Below, in pieces: positions 25,831 through 34,025 of a stretch of DNA of 64,000 nt (position 1 is its first letter; each line of letters opens with the position of its first letter). Origin of the DNA: Deltaproteobacteria bacterium (GTDB lineage: Bacteria > Desulfobacterota > GWC2-55-46 > UBA9637); contig JAUYHF010000042.1 in the NCBI GenBank assembly GCA_030690165.1, positions 1-64,000 of the forward strand, read 5' to 3'. Both the position numbers and the translations under genes were made by a program. Below the pieces are notes generated by a model. The model made no database searches. It saw only the letters and a list, made by a program, of their open reading frames with translations, and was not told where the DNA came from.

Positions 25831-26640
25831 ATGACTCAAAAATCAAGGCGCGGGAATCAAGATGCGGAAACCATGATGCACTTTTTAAGATGCAAAATTT
25901 TACTTGCAGTTTACATCCTGTTGCTTGTAACTGTTTTCACCGGCTGCGCCGCTTCTAACAAAAGCCGAAAAGAGGATGCGGATATACATTATAGGCTTGG
26001 CATTGTTCATTTTAACGGAGGGAATATCCCTGATGCGCTGAAGGAATTAACTGCCGCAGTAAAAACATACCATGACGATGCTGCATTTCACAATGCCCTC
26101 GGCCTTGCATATTTTGTAAAAGGCATGAATGATGACGCTATAAAACATTTGAAAGAGGCTGTAAAGATAAACGAGAAATTTTCTGACGCCCATACAAATC
26201 TGTCGGCTGTTTATCTTGAAAAAAAGGAATGGGACTTGGCCATTACAGAAACAAGGATTGCCATTGCTGATATTTTTTATGCCACCCCGGAGTTTGCTTA
26301 TGTCAACATGGGACGGGCATTTTATGAGAAGGCCGATTATCTCAAGGCAGAAGAGAGCTATAAAAAGGCTATAGAGGGCAATCCGAAGTATGCGCTTGCC
26401 TACTACAATCTGGGTCTCACATATATGAAGATGAACAGAGATAAAGGGGCGGCTGATATGTTTGGGCTTGCAATAAAGAATGTGCCAAATTACGCTGATG
26501 CCCACTATAACCTTGGTCTTGTCTTGGTAAAGCTAAAAGATAAGAAGGGCGCGCTAAGCGCATTTCAAGAGGTTATAAAGCTTGCCCCAGACAGCGGGAT
26601 GGCAATGTCCGCAAAGGGATATATGGATCTGTTAAAATAA
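25831..26640 (+). CDS. TPR lipoprotein (PilF/PilW-like)
   Basis: 269 residues. Lipobox T-G-C near residue 32 after a long basic N-region (V-F-T-G-C-A-A-S). Then six or so TPRs, for example G-N-P-K-Y-A-L-A-Y-Y-N-L-G and N-Y-A-D-A-H-Y-N-L-G, to the C-terminus. Lipoproteins of this shape help assemble outer-membrane secretins or other envelope complexes. AGGGGCG lies before the ATG. It follows the PA2779-like gene by 14 bases and likely acts with it. Confidence 0.75.
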   Translation: MTQKSRRGNQDAETMMHFLRCKILLAVYILLLVTVFTGCAASNKSRKEDADIHYRLGIVHFNGGNIPDALKELTAAVKTYHDDAAFHNALGLAYFVKGMNDDAIKHLKEAVKINEKFSDAHTNLSAVYLEKKEWDLAITETRIAIADIFYATPEFAYVNMGRAFYEKADYLKAEESYKKAIEGNPKYALAYYNLGLTYMKMNRDKGAADMFGLAIKNVPNYADAHYNLGLVLVKLKDKKGALSAFQEVIKLAPDSGMAMSAKGYMDLLK

Positions 26641-26643
26641 ATT

Positions 26644-26723
26644 GCAAATTGAAGATTGCAAATTGGAAAACTAAAGTAGAATTTAAATTTAAAATTTGCA
26701 CTTTTCAATTTTCATTTTTCAAT
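26644..26723. repeat. Short-period repeat palindrome in the TPR-rodZ gap
   Basis: The left side repeats (G)CAAATTGAAGATTGCAAATTG, and the right side holds the complementary-type units TTTTCAATTTTCATTTTTCAAT after AAATTTGCAC. The arms can fold into a long AT-rich imperfect hairpin. It lies directly before the RodZ gene. Confidence 0.65.
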
Positions 26724-26736
26724 GGAGCAAAGCGAC

Positions 26737-27600
26737 ATGGAAAGTCCGGGGGAATATCTTAAAAGAGAAAGAGAGATCAGGGGCATTTCTTTAGAAGACA
26801 TCTCCAATGCCACAAAGATACGGGCCGGGCTGCTTATTGCCATAGAGCGCAATGATTTTGACGCCCTGCCGGCAACTCCGTTTGTAAAAGGTTTTATACA
26901 GGCATATTGCAGATATCTGGGCCTGGATGCACAGGATGCGATACTTCGCCACGAGGCATATATGCGAAGCCTCGCAGAAAATGAAACACCGGCTTTAAAA
27001 CAAACACCGGCGGATAAAATACGGAAGCCGGAAGCCCCTGCGCCTTACCCGTCGCTTTCAATTATAGTTGTTGCCGTTGTCGCAATCATGGTAATAGCAG
27101 GCGGCATCTATACCATCATATCAAAAAAACAAACATCTCCCGCTCCGGACTCTTTCTCCGATAAAGACCCTCGGGGACAGGCTTATTCACAAATCAACCG
27201 TTCTCCAGAAAAACATTCTGAAAACAAGGTTGAGGCGAAAAAGGAAGAACCTTCTTTACCAATAAAGATAGAAGGCCATGCGGATATAGCTCTTAATTCT
27301 TCTGTTTCCAAAACAAGTGTAGGTCCGCTTACTTTGATTATAGAAGCCGCAAAACCTACGTGGATTAAAGCTGAAATAGACGGTCAGAATCCATTTGAGG
27401 TGTCCCTTAAAGAAGGGGAAAAGGTAAAGTGGAATGCAAAAGAAAAGTTTTCTGTTCTTATAGGCAATGCAGGCGGTGTTAATGTAATATTTAACGGCAA
27501 GTCACTCGGCAGCCTTGGAGATGAAGGTAAAGTGGTTAAACTAATCCTTCCGCCCGACAAAGCTGGAGAAGATCCGGCTATTAAAATTTTAAACCCTTGA
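26737..27600 (+). CDS. rodZ: RodZ-like cytoskeletal membrane protein
   Basis: 287 residues. An N-terminal HTH_25-type domain (G-E-Y-L-K-R-E-R-E-I-R-G-I-S-L-E-D-I, then P-F-V-K-G-F-I-Q-A-Y) is followed by a linker, a transmembrane helix (about 105-125), a Pro/Ser/Lys-rich spacer and a C-terminal DUF4115 beta domain (W-I-K-A-E-I-D-G, L-K-E-G-E-K, G-N-A-G-G-V-N-V-I-F-N-G). RodZ links MreB filaments to the wall machinery. The start at 26737 has GGAG eight or so bases before it; the ATG at 26722 has only repeat sequence upstream. Its partner gene mreB is not in the window. Confidence 0.85.
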   Translation: MESPGEYLKREREIRGISLEDISNATKIRAGLLIAIERNDFDALPATPFVKGFIQAYCRYLGLDAQDAILRHEAYMRSLAENETPALKQTPADKIRKPEAPAPYPSLSIIVVAVVAIMVIAGGIYTIISKKQTSPAPDSFSDKDPRGQAYSQINRSPEKHSENKVEAKKEEPSLPIKIEGHADIALNSSVSKTSVGPLTLIIEAAKPTWIKAEIDGQNPFEVSLKEGEKVKWNAKEKFSVLIGNAGGVNVIFNGKSLGSLGDEGKVVKLILPPDKAGEDPAIKILNP

Positions 27601-27634
27601 ACCTTTAATTCCAAACCCGTTACAGAGGTGACTG

Positions 27635-28342
27635 ATGGAAACTATTACCCGCTGCAGAAAGTGCGGCAAAAAGATGAAAAACGAAAGGGTTGATGATTAC
27701 AGGGTAAAACTTGCATGTCCATGCGGTTTTTGGGAATTCAAGACAATGCCCGCAGCCAGCAAGGCAATCAATCCCTATTATGCACAAGACACATTTTCAC
27801 ATATAAAGATTGATGAAAAAGGCGGCATAGTCTTTGAGATGGAAAGGGCAAACAGGGAAAAGATGGAGATTATGACCCTTGAAGAGATAAGCATGCTTGC
27901 CAGCTCTGATTATGACCTGGACGATGTGCTTCAGTCTGTTGTTGAGAAAACTGCAAAAAGGCTGGGAGTGGATGTTTCTTCAATATATCTTTGGGACGGA
28001 AAAGAACTTGTCCTAAGGGCAACCACAAGCTTTATAAAAGAGGCTATTGGAAAGGTCAGGCTTAAATTGGGAGAGGGCGTTACAGGCGCAGCCGCCGAAC
28101 AAGGGAAACCCATATATGTCAGGGATGTGTCAAATGACCCGAGGTATAAAAAGTTTTCTGAATTAAGAGAAAAGAATTATGCATCCATGCTATCACATCC
28201 CATTATCCACAAAGGAGAACTTTTTGGCGTGCTGAATGTGCAAACCATTGCGCCAAAGGAGTTTCAGGAGGATGAGATATATTTTGTCTCTGTAATTGCA
28301 AATATGCTCCTCGGCGCAATACGGATTAGAAAGAAGGTTTAA
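27635..28342 (+). CDS. GAF-domain sensor protein with N-terminal zinc ribbon
   Basis: 235 residues. It opens with a zinc-ribbon-like C-R-K-C-G-K-K-M and C-P-C-G (about 7-32). A GAF domain fills residues 75-232: E-E-I-S-M-L-A-S-S-D-Y-D-L-D-D-V-L-Q, G-E-G-V-T-G-A-A-A, N-D-P-R-Y-K, L-F-G-V-L-N-V. It resembles GAF modules of NtrC or phosphodiesterase families, but has no output domain. The ligand is unknown. GAGGTG precedes the ATG. Confidence 0.75.
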   Translation: METITRCRKCGKKMKNERVDDYRVKLACPCGFWEFKTMPAASKAINPYYAQDTFSHIKIDEKGGIVFEMERANREKMEIMTLEEISMLASSDYDLDDVLQSVVEKTAKRLGVDVSSIYLWDGKELVLRATTSFIKEAIGKVRLKLGEGVTGAAAEQGKPIYVRDVSNDPRYKKFSELREKNYASMLSHPIIHKGELFGVLNVQTIAPKEFQEDEIYFVSVIANMLLGAIRIRKKV

Positions 28343-28343
28343 G

Positions 28344-29477
28344 TTGCTTTGTAAAAACTGTGGAACAAACTCACCAGATAATACTACAAAATGCCTCAAA
28401 TGCGGCGCCAATCTGCTGCTCCCCATCAAGATTTTCAGACCCGAACCGGAGAAATTTTCAAGCACACTAAGAATAGTCGTCACCCTGCTGATATTACTTC
28501 TTTCCATTACATGTATAGCTGCTTTTAAGCTGTATTTTATGCCCAAACATGATGCGGAAACAGATATTGACACAACCAAACAGATAGCTATCTCTGCGCC
28601 AGATAGAGAAGACAGCGCTTTAGAAAATATACAGGAATCTGTAAAAGATAAACCTGATTATAGGACAATGGCACAACCTCAAACTGTGCCAAACTTACAT
28701 AGAGGTCCTCTGATTGGAGAAGGTAGTCAAAAGAAAGAAAACTATCAGAAAAAGGCGCAAGAAAGCTTTGAAGAACAGATTGAGAAAAGATTTCAGAAAA
28801 AAGAAGGGAGTCATTTTACTGTCAAATTTGAGGGTGGGGAAAATTCAGACATAGGCCATCTTATCTCAATACTTCTTGAAGAGGCTTATATAAAGGTTGG
28901 ATTTGATATAGGATATTACCCTGAAGACAGGATAGAGGCTGTTCTCTACACCCTGCAGCAATTTACCGATATAACAAGGGCGCCGGGCTGGGCAGGGGCA
29001 ATATACGATGGAAGGATAAAGATCCCCATAGGGGGCGTAACAAGCAGGACGAGTCTTCTGGAAAGGGTGCTTTTTCATGAATATACCCATGCGCTTGTGC
29101 ACAGGCTTTCAAAGGGGAGGGCGCCGGTATGGTTGAATGAGGGTATTGCCCAGTATGAAGAAGGCGCAGCAAATGAAAATATAAACCAGATTTTGGTTCA
29201 AATCGCAAGGTCAGAGAAACCCATACCTTTAAGGCCATTTGAAGGCTCATTTATGGGCTACAACAATATGCAGGCATCTGTAGCATACTCTGTCAGTCTT
29301 TCAGCAACAGAGTATATAATAAATGAATTTGGAATATCCGCAGTCAGACGAATATTGGGAAATCTCGGAGAAGGTAAAACTATTGAAGAGGCGGTATCAT
29401 CCGGTCTTTATATTTCCTATGAAGACCTGCAAAGCAACTGGTTTATGTCGCTGAAAAAAAGAAGGTTTGCGGATTAG
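28344..29477 (+). CDS. Membrane-anchored peptidase-MA-like metalloprotease with zinc-ribbon N-terminus
   Basis: 377 residues from a TTG two bases after the GAF stop, with AAGAAGG six bases upstream. A zinc ribbon (C-K-N-C-G ... C-L-K-C-G) starts the chain, followed by a transmembrane helix (about 50-72), a charged linker and a peptidase-MA-like domain. H-E-Y-T-H at about 245-249 and the E of L-N-E-G-I-A-Q-Y form the gluzincin site. The catalytic domain is outside the membrane. The substrate is unknown. It resembles the shorter HExxH protein at 1673. Confidence 0.75.
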   Translation: MLCKNCGTNSPDNTTKCLKCGANLLLPIKIFRPEPEKFSSTLRIVVTLLILLLSITCIAAFKLYFMPKHDAETDIDTTKQIAISAPDREDSALENIQESVKDKPDYRTMAQPQTVPNLHRGPLIGEGSQKKENYQKKAQESFEEQIEKRFQKKEGSHFTVKFEGGENSDIGHLISILLEEAYIKVGFDIGYYPEDRIEAVLYTLQQFTDITRAPGWAGAIYDGRIKIPIGGVTSRTSLLERVLFHEYTHALVHRLSKGRAPVWLNEGIAQYEEGAANENINQILVQIARSEKPIPLRPFEGSFMGYNNMQASVAYSVSLSATEYIINEFGISAVRRILGNLGEGKTIEEAVSSGLYISYEDLQSNWFMSLKKRRFAD

Positions 29478-29957
29478 TTAATCCTTTAGCATATCATGCA
29501 AGGTAATAAGCCTTTTAACTTCATATTCTTTTTTCCCGGTTGGAAGCTGTATCTCAATCTCATCTCCAATCTCTTTATTCAGAAGCACCCTGCCGATAGG
29601 GGATGCTATAGATATCTTTCCGTTCCTTGGGTCAACCTCTTCAGGCGTAACAAGTTCATACACAATCTCCTCGCCTGTATTTAAGTCTTCTAAAAAAACC
29701 TTTGAACCAAATGCAACCATGTCTTTTGGCAGGCTGTCTAACTTGATTGACGCAAGGGCATTAATTCTTGTATGAAGGTGCGCAACCCTTGCCTGAAGAA
29801 ATGTCTGCCTCTCCTTTGCAGCATGATATTCTGCATTTTCCCTGAAGTCGCCATGCGCTGCCGCCTTTCTGAGTTCTTTTGGCAGCTCTATGCGCAACTC
29901 CTTCTCCAACTTTTTAAGTTCTTCTTCTAATTGCTTCAAGACAGGGAGTTTATGCAT
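29478..29957 (-). CDS. greA: Transcript cleavage/elongation factor GreA
   Basis: 159 residues. The N-terminal coiled coil ends with G-D-F-R-E-N-A-E-Y-H-A-A-K, whose acidic tip (D, E) enters the RNA-polymerase channel. The C-terminal globular domain has I-A-S-P-I-G-R and L-P-T-G-K-K-E-Y-E-V as in GreA. It rescues arrested RNA polymerase. Start ATG at 29957 after AAGGAG. The 3' end abuts that of the peptidase gene with no gap. It directly follows metH on the same strand, one base apart. Confidence 0.93.
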   Translation of the reverse strand: MHKLPVLKQLEEELKKLEKELRIELPKELRKAAAHGDFRENAEYHAAKERQTFLQARVAHLHTRINALASIKLDSLPKDMVAFGSKVFLEDLNTGEEIVYELVTPEEVDPRNGKISIASPIGRVLLNKEIGDEIEIQLPTGKKEYEVKRLITLHDMLKD

Positions 29958-29958
29958 A

Positions 29959-32373
29959 TTATTTCTCCTTCCCAACTAATCTTTTCATCTTTTCAACCGC
30001 CTCCAGCGCATCCTTTGCATAACCATTTGCGCCTATCTTATCTGCAAATTCCTTATTTACCACAGCGCCGCCTACTATTGTCAATACCGGCACGCCCTCT
30101 GCCTTCAGCCTTTTTATGACATTATCCATCTCCATAACGGTTGTTGTCATAAGTGCTGACAGACCAACCACATCCACCTTGTGTTTTACTGCCTCTTCTA
30201 TTATTTTATCAGCAGGGACATTTTTCCCCAAATCAATGACTTCAAAACCATGATTTTCCAATAATGTGGATACAATATTTTTTCCGATATCGTGAATATC
30301 ACCTTCAACAGTTGCCATCAAAACCTTGCCGATGCTTTGTCTTTTTTTATCTTTAAACTCCATTTTCAGCCTGTCAAATGCCTTTTTCATTGTATCTGCT
30401 GACAGCATTACCTGCGGCAGAAAATAGATATTCTGGTTAAAGAGCCTTCCCACTTCTTCAAGTCCTGGGATAAGGCCGATATTGCTTATCTTCAACGGGT
30501 CCCATCCCTGCTTCAAAGCATCTTCAACCAATGCCACAACCCCTTCCTCATCACCGTCTATAATAGCCTTCTTCAACTTCTCATCAATCGTCTTCGCTTC
30601 TTCTTTTGCTTCTGACTGACCCCTGACCCCCGACCCCTGACCCCTGTATTTATTTATATATCTCTCTGCCCTCAAATCCTGACCGGTAAGCACAATCGCA
30701 GCATGATACGCATCCATCATTAAACTGTTATGCGGATTTATAATAGCGGCGTCAAGGCCTGCCTCAATTGCCATTGCCAAAAAGTTGGCATTTATTATCT
30801 CCCTCGTTGGCAGGCCAAATGAGATATTACTTACGCCGAGGATGGTCGAAAGCCCAAGTTTTTCCTTGACCATCCTTATTGCTTTAAGCGTTTCCCTTGC
30901 GGATTTCTGGTCAGCGCTCACTGTCAATGCCAAACAGTCTATTGCAACATCGGATTTGGAAATGCCGTATTCCAGTGCCCTCTTTAATATTATCTCTGCA
31001 ATACAGACCCTTCCCTCTGCAGTTGGAGGTATTCCTTTGTCATCAAGTGTTAAACCAATGACAGCAGCGCCGTATTTCTTTGCCAAAGGAAGGATTGTGT
31101 TCAGCTTTTTTTCTTCTCCGCTTACTGAATTTATCAGCGCCTTTCCATCAACTGCCTTTAACCCTGCCTCAAGAGCCGCCAAGCTTGAAGAATCAAGGAC
31201 AATGGGAAGTTGACAGTTTTCATTCACCGCAAACACCGCCATTTGCATTGACGCAGGTTCATCTATCCCGGGCACACCGACATTTACATCTAATATGTGC
31301 GCCCCTGCCTCCTGCTGGGACTTTGCCTCTTTGCGGACGATGGATGTCTTTTTTTCTTTGATCTCCTGCTGAAGGTTTTTTTTGCCTGTCGGGTTTATCC
31401 TTTCGCCTATAATTACAGACCACGAGCCGCTTCCAAACTCTACAAATCCTGAACGGCTCGCAAGCCTGGTTATTGTAAGCTTTGACTCTTTGACTCTCTG
31501 ACCCTTTGACTCTTTGACCCTTTCTGCCATTGCCTTTATATGTTCCGGCGTTGTGCCGCAGCACCCGCCGATTACCCTTACTCCAGCGTCTAAAAGCTTT
31601 GGGACATATTCCGCCATATCAGAAGGGCTTGCAGGAAATATAGTTTTGCCATCCTTGAGATACGGTATGCCTGCATTTGGCTGGGCAATTAAAGGAAGAC
31701 CAGCAACTCTGCTCATAGCCAGAACTGCCTTATAAATCCCTTCTATGCCAAGAGAACAGTTTGCGCCAATAACATCAGCGCCAAGCCCCTCTGCAACTAT
31801 GGCAAACACCTCCGGCGGGGTACCAAGCACTGTCCGCATGGTTTCGTCAAATGTCATAGTCGCAGCTACCGGAAGCCCTGATGCCTTTGCTGCAATGATC
31901 GCAGCTTTCATTTCTCTTATATCCATCATTGTTTCAATGATTATTAAATCCACGCCGCCGTCTTTGAGGGCATTAACCTGCTCTGAAAATATATCCACTG
32001 CCTCATCAAATGATAAATCGCCTATGGGTTCTAAAAACCTTCCGGTTGGTCCAAGACCTCCTGCAACAAATTTTTCTTTTCCAGCAGCCTCTCTTGCATT
32101 CTGCGCTGCCTTCATATTTATCTCAGTTAGCTTTTTATCAAGATTATATTCTTTAAGTTTTATCCTGTTCGCCCCGAATGTGCATGTTGTAACAACTATA
32201 GACCCTGCTTTTATATACCCCTTGTGAACCTCTTTTATCATCTCAGGGTTTGTGATATTCAGCTCATCAGGGCATCCGCCTGGCTTCATACCTAGCCCCT
32301 GAAGCATGGTGCCCATAGCGCCGTCAAATATAATTGGTCTTTGTTTTAATGTTTCTAAAAATCTGTTTTGCAT
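29959..32373 (-). CDS. metH: Cobalamin-dependent methionine synthase lacking the reactivation domain
   Basis: 804 residues. The homocysteine-binding domain is first (G-A-M-G-T-M near 20; zinc ligands in G-A-N-C and G-G-C-C-G-T). The pterin-binding domain follows from about 330 (G-E-R-I-N-P-T-G). The cobalamin cap and B12 domain come last, with the E-G-D-I-H-D-I-G-K cobalt-binding His near 691. The AdoMet-binding reactivation domain found at the end of the 1200-residue E. coli enzyme is absent. Reactivation would need a separate protein, as in some other bacteria. Two linkers contain in-frame repeat inserts. Confidence 0.92.
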   Translation of the reverse strand: MQNRFLETLKQRPIIFDGAMGTMLQGLGMKPGGCPDELNITNPEMIKEVHKGYIKAGSIVVTTCTFGANRIKLKEYNLDKKLTEINMKAAQNAREAAGKEKFVAGGLGPTGRFLEPIGDLSFDEAVDIFSEQVNALKDGGVDLIIIETMMDIREMKAAIIAAKASGLPVAATMTFDETMRTVLGTPPEVFAIVAEGLGADVIGANCSLGIEGIYKAVLAMSRVAGLPLIAQPNAGIPYLKDGKTIFPASPSDMAEYVPKLLDAGVRVIGGCCGTTPEHIKAMAERVKESKGQRVKESKLTITRLASRSGFVEFGSGSWSVIIGERINPTGKKNLQQEIKEKKTSIVRKEAKSQQEAGAHILDVNVGVPGIDEPASMQMAVFAVNENCQLPIVLDSSSLAALEAGLKAVDGKALINSVSGEEKKLNTILPLAKKYGAAVIGLTLDDKGIPPTAEGRVCIAEIILKRALEYGISKSDVAIDCLALTVSADQKSARETLKAIRMVKEKLGLSTILGVSNISFGLPTREIINANFLAMAIEAGLDAAIINPHNSLMMDAYHAAIVLTGQDLRAERYINKYRGQGSGVRGQSEAKEEAKTIDEKLKKAIIDGDEEGVVALVEDALKQGWDPLKISNIGLIPGLEEVGRLFNQNIYFLPQVMLSADTMKKAFDRLKMEFKDKKRQSIGKVLMATVEGDIHDIGKNIVSTLLENHGFEVIDLGKNVPADKIIEEAVKHKVDVVGLSALMTTTVMEMDNVIKRLKAEGVPVLTIVGGAVVNKEFADKIGANGYAKDALEAVEKMKRLVGKEK
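30612..30646 (-). repeat. GGGGTCA heptad repeat inside metH
   Basis: On the minus strand this reads as units of GGGGTCA (one variant GGGGGTC), encoding R-G-Q-G-S-G-V-R-G-Q. It sits in the linker between the pterin and cobalamin domains. A 23-base core (A-GGGGTCA-GGGGTC-GGGGGTCAG) is identical to the insert in the P-type ATPase gene at 44460. Confidence 0.85.
31481..31523 (-). repeat. GGTCAAAGAGTCAAA repeat inside metH
   Basis: Minus-strand units GGGTCAAAGAGTCAAAG/GGGTCAGAGAGTCAAAG encode R-V-K-E-S-K-G-Q-R-V-K-E-S-K-L. It lies exactly in the linker between the homocysteine and pterin domains. The unit is the same as in the intergenic repeat after dnaK (49657-49740). Confidence 0.8.
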
Positions 32374-32376
32374 CTA

Positions 32377-32985
32377 TTATCCTTTTATGAAGCCTTTATC
32401 AGGGCCAAGCGGAAAGGAAATATCTATATGGCCCGCAAGGGTCTTTGTCTTTTTCCCTTCTATGAGTATTTGCGCCTTCTTTATATCAGGAAAGTTAAGG
32501 GTTACTGTATTAACTATGGAATAGACAGTCTGGATCTCGGCAGAACTTCCACCAGGATGTTTTTCAGAAATCTCCTTGCTGAAATTTAAAAATACAACTC
32601 CGTCTTTAATCTCAACACCAAGAAGTTTTGTCCCATCCGGTATAGTGGGTGTAAGTTTTCCAAGAGGTCCGTTTATAAGGACATTTATGCCCTCTTCAAT
32701 CTCTTTTGTCAGAGCCCCCTTTGATAGCTCCCTCTTTTCTATCTTCAGCACAAGGCCTTCTTCATCAGAAAAATAGAGGTTTATTATCTTCATTTCCGGT
32801 TTGGATACCTTTTTGGAGATGAGATAAGGGAAGATATTTTCACCGAATTTTGTGAGGAGATAGATTCCAACGACTACGGTAAGAAGGGCAATAATGACTA
32901 CTGTCAGAAGGGCGCTGCCGGAGCCACCCTTCTTTTTTCCTGGTCTTTGCGGTTTTGGATTACTATATGTTTTTTTTTTAGCCAT
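32377..32985 (-). CDS. GerMN-domain exported protein
   Basis: 202 residues. A basic cytoplasmic tail, one transmembrane helix (about 25-45), then a GerMN domain: A-L-T-K-E-I-E-E-G-I-N-V-L-I-N-G-P, P-D-G-T-K-L-L-G-V, V-F-L-N-F-S, and Q-T-V-Y-S-I-V-N-T-V. GerMN occurs in spore germination GerM and in many non-spore-forming envelope proteins; its ligand is unknown. It lies four bases upstream of metH and just downstream of murI, so it may relate to peptidoglycan. Confidence 0.78.
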   Translation of the reverse strand: MAKKKTYSNPKPQRPGKKKGGSGSALLTVVIIALLTVVVGIYLLTKFGENIFPYLISKKVSKPEMKIINLYFSDEEGLVLKIEKRELSKGALTKEIEEGINVLINGPLGKLTPTIPDGTKLLGVEIKDGVVFLNFSKEISEKHPGGSSAEIQTVYSIVNTVTLNFPDIKKAQILIEGKKTKTLAGHIDISFPLGPDKGFIKG

Positions 32986-32995
32986 CTTGACTTCC

Positions 32996-33790
32996 TCAAT
33001 TCACAAGTTCAACATCCTCAAGACTCGTCCCCATAAACTTGCCGCCAACCCGTTTAAATCTTTCAGGTGAATCTGTAACAAAAAACCTGCGCAGGCCTTG
33101 TCCGGAAGATACAACTTCCATGATATTTTTGTTCATAAGACACCTTGCAACTTCTGCCGCAGTCTCCTGGCCTGAATCTATAAGCGCAACATTCTCCCCC
33201 ATAACCTCAGAGATTACATCCTTTAACAGCGGGTAATGTGTGCAGCCGAGTATCAGCGTATCTACACAGTGTTTTTTCATCTTCTGCAGATAGGATTGGG
33301 CGGTCAAATGCGCTATCCTATTGCTTGTCCAGCCCTCCTCTGCAAGGGGCACGAACAAAGGGCACGACTGCGGGAACACAACAACAGACGGGTCAATAGT
33401 CTTTATTGCATCGAAATACGCCCCGCTTCTTATAGTTCCTTCCGTTCCTATTACGCCGACCCTCTTGGTTTTTGTCACCTCAACAGCCTTTCTTGCGCCT
33501 GGACCTATCACGCCTACCACGGGTATCGGCAACTCCTGCTGCAGTTGGGGCAGGCAATATGCAGAGGCAGTGTTGCAGGCAACAACCAAAAGCTTTATGT
33601 TAAACTTCAAAAGAAACCTTGCATTCTCAAAGGAGTACCTTGTAACAGTTTCAACAGACTTTGTGCCATACGGCACTCTGGCGGTATCGCCGAGATAAAT
33701 AGCATCTTCCCCTGGCATGACATTCAATATTTCTTTCAGCACAGTAAGTCCGCCTATGCCGGAATCAAATATGCCTATTGGTTTTCTCAT
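32996..33790 (-). CDS. murI: Glutamate racemase
   Basis: 264 residues. Starts K-P-I-G-I-F-D-S-G-I-G-G-L-T-V-L. The two catalytic cysteines are in V-V-A-C-N-T-A-S-A (near 72) and L-G-C-T-H-Y-P-L (near 184). It supplies D-glutamate for peptidoglycan. Normal length. First gene of the minus-strand murI-GerMN-metH-greA run. Upstream lies the boundary with the GC-rich cytochrome module. Confidence 0.93.
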   Translation of the reverse strand: MRKPIGIFDSGIGGLTVLKEILNVMPGEDAIYLGDTARVPYGTKSVETVTRYSFENARFLLKFNIKLLVVACNTASAYCLPQLQQELPIPVVGVIGPGARKAVEVTKTKRVGVIGTEGTIRSGAYFDAIKTIDPSVVVFPQSCPLFVPLAEEGWTSNRIAHLTAQSYLQKMKKHCVDTLILGCTHYPLLKDVISEVMGENVALIDSGQETAAEVARCLMNKNIMEVVSSGQGLRRFFVTDSPERFKRVGGKFMGTSLEDVELVN

Positions 33791-33808
33791 ATAAAGATAT
33801 CTGTGGGT

Positions 33809-33833
33809 GGGGACAGATTTGAAATCTGTCCCC
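33809..33833. repeat. Perfect 25-bp palindrome
   Basis: GGGGACAGATTT, G, AAATCTGTCCCC: twelve paired bases on each side of a single central base. It lies 19 bases upstream of murI, at the left flank of the cytochrome module. I have seen this type as a dispersed REP-like repeat in related bacteria; copy number elsewhere is unknown. Confidence 0.9.
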
Positions 33834-33988
33834 AGTGTCCCTTATAATTGCTATCAGTTTAGGCAATCCATTCCGGTTTGTCAAGGTCAAGGCACAGGAC
33901 AGGCATGTTTGTAGCCTCCTATCTGACGGCGATTATACTTTAACTAATTACGAATTTATACGATTAAGAGGATTTGGGCGAATTCTTG

Positions 33989-34018
33989 TTGACAGCAAAA
34001 TCCATCACACACTATAAT
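33989..34018 (+). promoter_or_regulatory. Consensus promoter for the cytochrome-porin gene, likely leaderless
   Basis: TTGACA (33989-33994), 18 bases, TATAAT (34013-34018): both boxes match consensus fully. The ATG at 34026 lies seven bases after the -10 box, about where transcription should begin, and no ribosome-binding site is visible. Confidence 0.75.
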
Positions 34019-34025
34019 AATTATT

